A stretch of DNA of 8,690 nucleotides from assembly GCA_945862475.1 (NCBI GenBank), contig CAMAYW010000077.1, positions 1 through 8,690 of the forward strand, in the 5' to 3' direction. The DNA comes from Bacteriovorax stolpii. GTDB taxonomy: Bacteria; Bdellovibrionota; Bacteriovoracia; Bacteriovoracales; Bacteriovoracaceae. The position numbers and the translations under genes were made by a program. Each line of letters opens with the position of its first letter. Positions within the stretch are counted from its first letter, which is position 1. The notes under the pieces were generated by a model, which was not told the DNA's origin, searched no databases, and saw only the letters and a list, made by a program, of their open reading frames with translations. Below, piece by piece: positions 6,595 through 8,690 of this stretch.

Positions 6595-7484
6595 CATATT
6601 TTGATAAAGACAAATACCAAAGAAAACCAGAGTGGTTAAAAGTTAAGCTTCCTCAAGGCGAGGACTTTAAAGAGATTAGAGATAATCTCCGTGAAAAGGG
6701 TCTAGCAACTGTTTGTGAAGAAGCTAAGTGCCCAAACATTTCTGAATGTTGGAGTGCCCGCACTGCTACTGTGATGATCCTTGGAGACACTTGCACAAGG
6801 GCCTGTAAGTTTTGTCATGTCAAAACAGGAAATCCCAAGGGCTTTATTAATCACGAGGAAATTGAAAATACCTCTAAGATGGTAGGCCTCATGTCCCTTC
6901 GTTATATAGTGATTACCAGTGTTGATAGAGATGATGTCCCTGATCACGGTGCTGGCCACTTTGCTGCAGTCGTTAACCGTGTCCATCAAGATCATCCAGA
7001 AACAAAAGTAGAAGTTCTGATACCCGACTTCGGTGTAGAAGAAGAAAGAATGCATGTTCTTGCTCAATCTAATCCTTACGTGATTGCTCAAAATATCGAA
7101 ACAGTAAAACGCCTCACTCATCCAGTACGGGATCCTCGAGCAGGCTATGATAAGACACTTTCTTGCTTAAGTTTTTACAAAAAAAATTATCCTAGCATCC
7201 AAACGAAAACATCCCTCATGGTTGGCCTGGGTGAGACCTGGAAAGAAATCCAGGAGACACTAGAAGATCTTCGTGCCATTGATGTGGATATTGTAACATT
7301 TGGACAGTACCTACAACCAAGTAAGCGCCATCTCAATGTAGAAAAATTCTATACTCCAGAAGAATTCGAGGAACTTAAGAGAATGTCTCTTAAGATGGGG
7401 TTTAAGTTTGTTGCAAGTGGACCTCTTGTTAGAAGCTCCTATAAAGCAGGGGACTTTTTGGACTACGTAGAAAACAAAGAATAA
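6585..7484 (+). CDS. lipA: Lipoyl synthase
   Basis: This is a 299-residue radical SAM enzyme that inserts two sulfur atoms into octanoyl groups attached to lipoyl domains of the E2 subunits and of GcvH. All key residues are present: the auxiliary cluster cysteines Cys44, Cys49 and Cys55 (CX4CX5C, inside TVCEEAKCPN), the radical SAM cysteines Cys70, Cys74 and Cys77 (CX3CX2C, inside DTCTRACKFC), SVDRDDVPDHG at 112-122, VGLGET (213-218), and the C-terminal RSSY (283-286) with the serine that ligates the auxiliary cluster. Length is normal. No other in-frame ATG, GTG or TTG exists between ATG 6585 and the upstream stop at 6549, and the N-terminal KPEWLKVKLP (14-23) matches the family, so this start is firm. 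lipB follows after two bases. Confidence 0.97.
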   Translation: MAVTYFDKDKYQRKPEWLKVKLPQGEDFKEIRDNLREKGLATVCEEAKCPNISECWSARTATVMILGDTCTRACKFCHVKTGNPKGFINHEEIENTSKMVGLMSLRYIVITSVDRDDVPDHGAGHFAAVVNRVHQDHPETKVEVLIPDFGVEEERMHVLAQSNPYVIAQNIETVKRLTHPVRDPRAGYDKTLSCLSFYKKNYPSIQTKTSLMVGLGETWKEIQETLEDLRAIDVDIVTFGQYLQPSKRHLNVEKFYTPEEFEELKRMSLKMGFKFVASGPLVRSSYKAGDFLDYVENKE

Positions 7485-7486
7485 TA

Positions 7487-8227
7487 ATGAAGGCACTCAT
7501 AAGTCAGGCCATCAATCTTAATGATTATTCTCTTCATGAATCAGATTTAATAAATCTAAATGAGAGAACAGTAGTCGTTAAAAAATGGAACTGGGATTAC
7601 GAGCTTTCACATAAATTTCAACGAGAAGCTCTTAAATTAGTTCAAGAAAGTAACAAACTTAGAATTCTTATATGCTGTAGCCATCCAGAAACACTAACTA
7701 ACGGACGTGGTCTTCAAAAACCGAAAAAGGGAGAGACCTTAAACTTAGTTGAGTTTAATTTGCAAGATCATAAAACTCTACCCTATCCACTCTTCCAAAT
7801 CGAAAGAGGTGGAGGTCTGACCTTTCATCATCCAGGACAGTTTATTTTTTATCCTATATTGAAGTTAAATCCCTCAACACTATCCTTATCAAAAATGATT
7901 GATGAAATTTTTGATTTTTCGATTGCTGTCCTTGAATCTTGGGGGATTGAAAATTTAAGCCACGAAAATAAACTCTTAGGTCTTTGGCACAACAATAACA
8001 AACTGGCCTCAATGGGTATCGCCATAGAGAAACTGACGACATTTCACGGGATGGCATTAAATATTATTGGAAATAAAGAGATGGTAAAAACTCTCTCAGG
8101 CCTTAACCCCTGCGGTCTCAAGGCTGAAACCTATACTTCGGTAGATGCTCTGACCAATCTTCCGAATTCACCATTAGAAACTTTCTCTGATGATTTTTTA
8201 AAAAGGATTCAACATGAGTGGAAATAG
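7487..8227 (+). CDS. lipB: Octanoyl-[acyl-carrier-protein]:protein N-octanoyltransferase
   Basis: This 246-residue cytoplasmic enzyme moves octanoate from acyl carrier protein to lipoyl domains, supplying the LipA substrate. The core motif RGGGLTFHHPGQ (107-118) corresponds to the LipB RGGxxTYHGPGQ block. GLWHNNNKLASMG (165-177) carries the predicted catalytic Lys172, FHGMALNI (186-193) matches the next block, and NPCGL (207-211) holds the nucleophile Cys209. Two oddities are seen: His115 in place of the usual glycine in HGPGQ, and about 25 extra N-terminal residues before the usual start of the family (roughly to the ERTVVVKKW strand). The missing residues are none of the catalytic ones, so activity is expected. 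It starts two bases after the lipA stop; its last 14 bases overlap the aroC start in another frame. Confidence 0.93.
   Translation: MKALISQAINLNDYSLHESDLINLNERTVVVKKWNWDYELSHKFQREALKLVQESNKLRILICCSHPETLTNGRGLQKPKKGETLNLVEFNLQDHKTLPYPLFQIERGGGLTFHHPGQFIFYPILKLNPSTLSLSKMIDEIFDFSIAVLESWGIENLSHENKLLGLWHNNNKLASMGIAIEKLTTFHGMALNIIGNKEMVKTLSGLNPCGLKAETYTSVDALTNLPNSPLETFSDDFLKRIQHEWK
8201..8207 (+). promoter_or_regulatory. Ribosome binding site of aroC, inside lipB
   Basis: AAAAGGA lies six bases before the aroC ATG at 8214. It is embedded in the lipB coding end, so aroC is translated from within the lipB message. This is one of the strongest Shine-Dalgarno sites in the window. Confidence 0.6.
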
Positions 8228-8690
8228 CTTTGGACAACTTTTTAAAATAACCACATTTGGTGAATCTCATGGAGAAGCTCTTGGGGTAGTGATTGATGGT
8301 ATGCCTGCAGGGATTCAAATTAATCTGGACGAATTAAAAACAGAGCTTAAAAGAAGGGCCCCTGGACAACATGCTGTTCATACATCTCGGAAGGAAGAAG
8401 ATCTTCCAGAGATCCTTTCGGGAGTCTTTGAAAATAAAACTCTTGGAACCCCCATTACTGTCATTGTTAGAAATACCAACCAACGAAGCCAAGACTACGA
8501 TAAATTAAAAGACGAATATCGACCTGGACATGCTGATAAGACAACGATGCTTAAATATGGCCATAGGGATCATCGCGGCGGTGGACGAGCATCTGGTAGA
8601 GAAACTCTCGCCCGAGTGATTGGTGGATATTTTGCAGGGCTTATTCTACCTACAGTCTCTTTTTATGCCTATATCGAGGAAGTTGCTCAA
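8214..8690 (+). CDS. aroC: Chorismate synthase, N-terminal part (cut by window edge)
   Basis: This is the first 159 codons of chorismate synthase, which removes phosphate from 5-enolpyruvylshikimate 3-phosphate using reduced FMN to make chorismate, the last common step of aromatic amino acid synthesis. The N-terminus MSGNSFGQLFKITTFGESHG is typical, with the catalytic-region His19 in GESHG (16-20). Further family blocks are RRAPGQ (47-52), GTPITV (78-83), YRPGHADKT (102-110) and KYGHRDHRGGGRASGRET (114-131). That block resembles the second family signature but has RASGRET where many homologues have RSSARET. ATG 8214 is supported by AAAAGGA six bases upstream and by homology from residue 1. 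It overlaps lipB by 14 bases, so it is probably co-transcribed with lipA and lipB. About 200 further residues are expected beyond the window. Confidence 0.96.
   Translation, partial: MSGNSFGQLFKITTFGESHGEALGVVIDGMPAGIQINLDELKTELKRRAPGQHAVHTSRKEEDLPEILSGVFENKTLGTPITVIVRNTNQRSQDYDKLKDEYRPGHADKTTMLKYGHRDHRGGGRASGRETLARVIGGYFAGLILPTVSFYAYIEEVAQ

Noticed and set aside
6702..7121. A 139-codon open frame on the minus strand within lipA
   Set aside because: It is the antisense shadow of a fully conserved lipA, its product resembles nothing I recognise, and it has no plausible gene context.
8118..8318. A minus-strand frame spanning the lipB-aroC junction
   Set aside because: Both lipB and aroC are clearly real here on the plus strand, and the antisense product shows no recognisable family.

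Overview
This AT-rich bacterial stretch (by eye roughly 40% GC, with A/T-ending codons favoured) is densely packed, with almost no spacer DNA. It carries ten recognisable protein-coding genes, two of them cut by the window edges. I see no rRNA, tRNA, CRISPR array, insertion sequence or phage gene. The gene content (OxyR with both redox cysteines, LipA plus LipB, chorismate synthase, AstD-like dehydrogenase) points to a Gram-negative, didermic organism. The base composition and protein style would fit the Bdellovibrionota (Bacteriovorax/Halobacteriovorax-like predators), but that is a guess from impression and not a demonstrated assignment.

Region 1 (1-4067) is probably catabolism and transport. 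A DUF1338 gene, of the 2-oxoadipate dioxygenase/decarboxylase (HglS/YdcJ) family, reads leftward off the window edge. Divergent from it, across a 141-base spacer, is a tight rightward run: an AstD-like semialdehyde dehydrogenase, a 12-TM-type major facilitator transporter and a RarD-type EamA permease, separated by only 1 and 2 bases. A DUF1338 enzyme beside a semialdehyde dehydrogenase suggests breakdown of an amino acid such as lysine through 2-aminoadipate/2-oxoadipate, with the two permeases moving substrates or products. That is inference.

Region 2 (4041-6487) centres on oxyR, read leftward. It ends tail-to-tail against rarD, overlapping it by 11 bases within a likely shared bidirectional terminator. 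OxyR keeps the Cys199/Cys208 pair of the peroxide sensor at exactly the E. coli numbering. Its promoter region is a short spacer holding an 18-bp near-perfect palindrome. From that spacer diverges a two-gene unit: a half-size YdcZ/DUF606 membrane protein, coupled by an ATGA overlap to an ABC ATPase that has a degenerate TOBE-like tail and no permease gene beside it. This unit is the least explained part of the window.

Region 3 (6488-8690) is core metabolism: lipA (lipoyl synthase), lipB (octanoyl transferase) and aroC (chorismate synthase, running off the right edge). lipA and lipB together make protein-bound lipoate from octanoyl-ACP. The aroC start lies inside the end of lipB, so the three probably form one transcript. 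Just ahead of lipA, the only good ribosome binding site serves an eight-codon leader frame that overlaps the lipA start, which may couple lipA translation to the leader.
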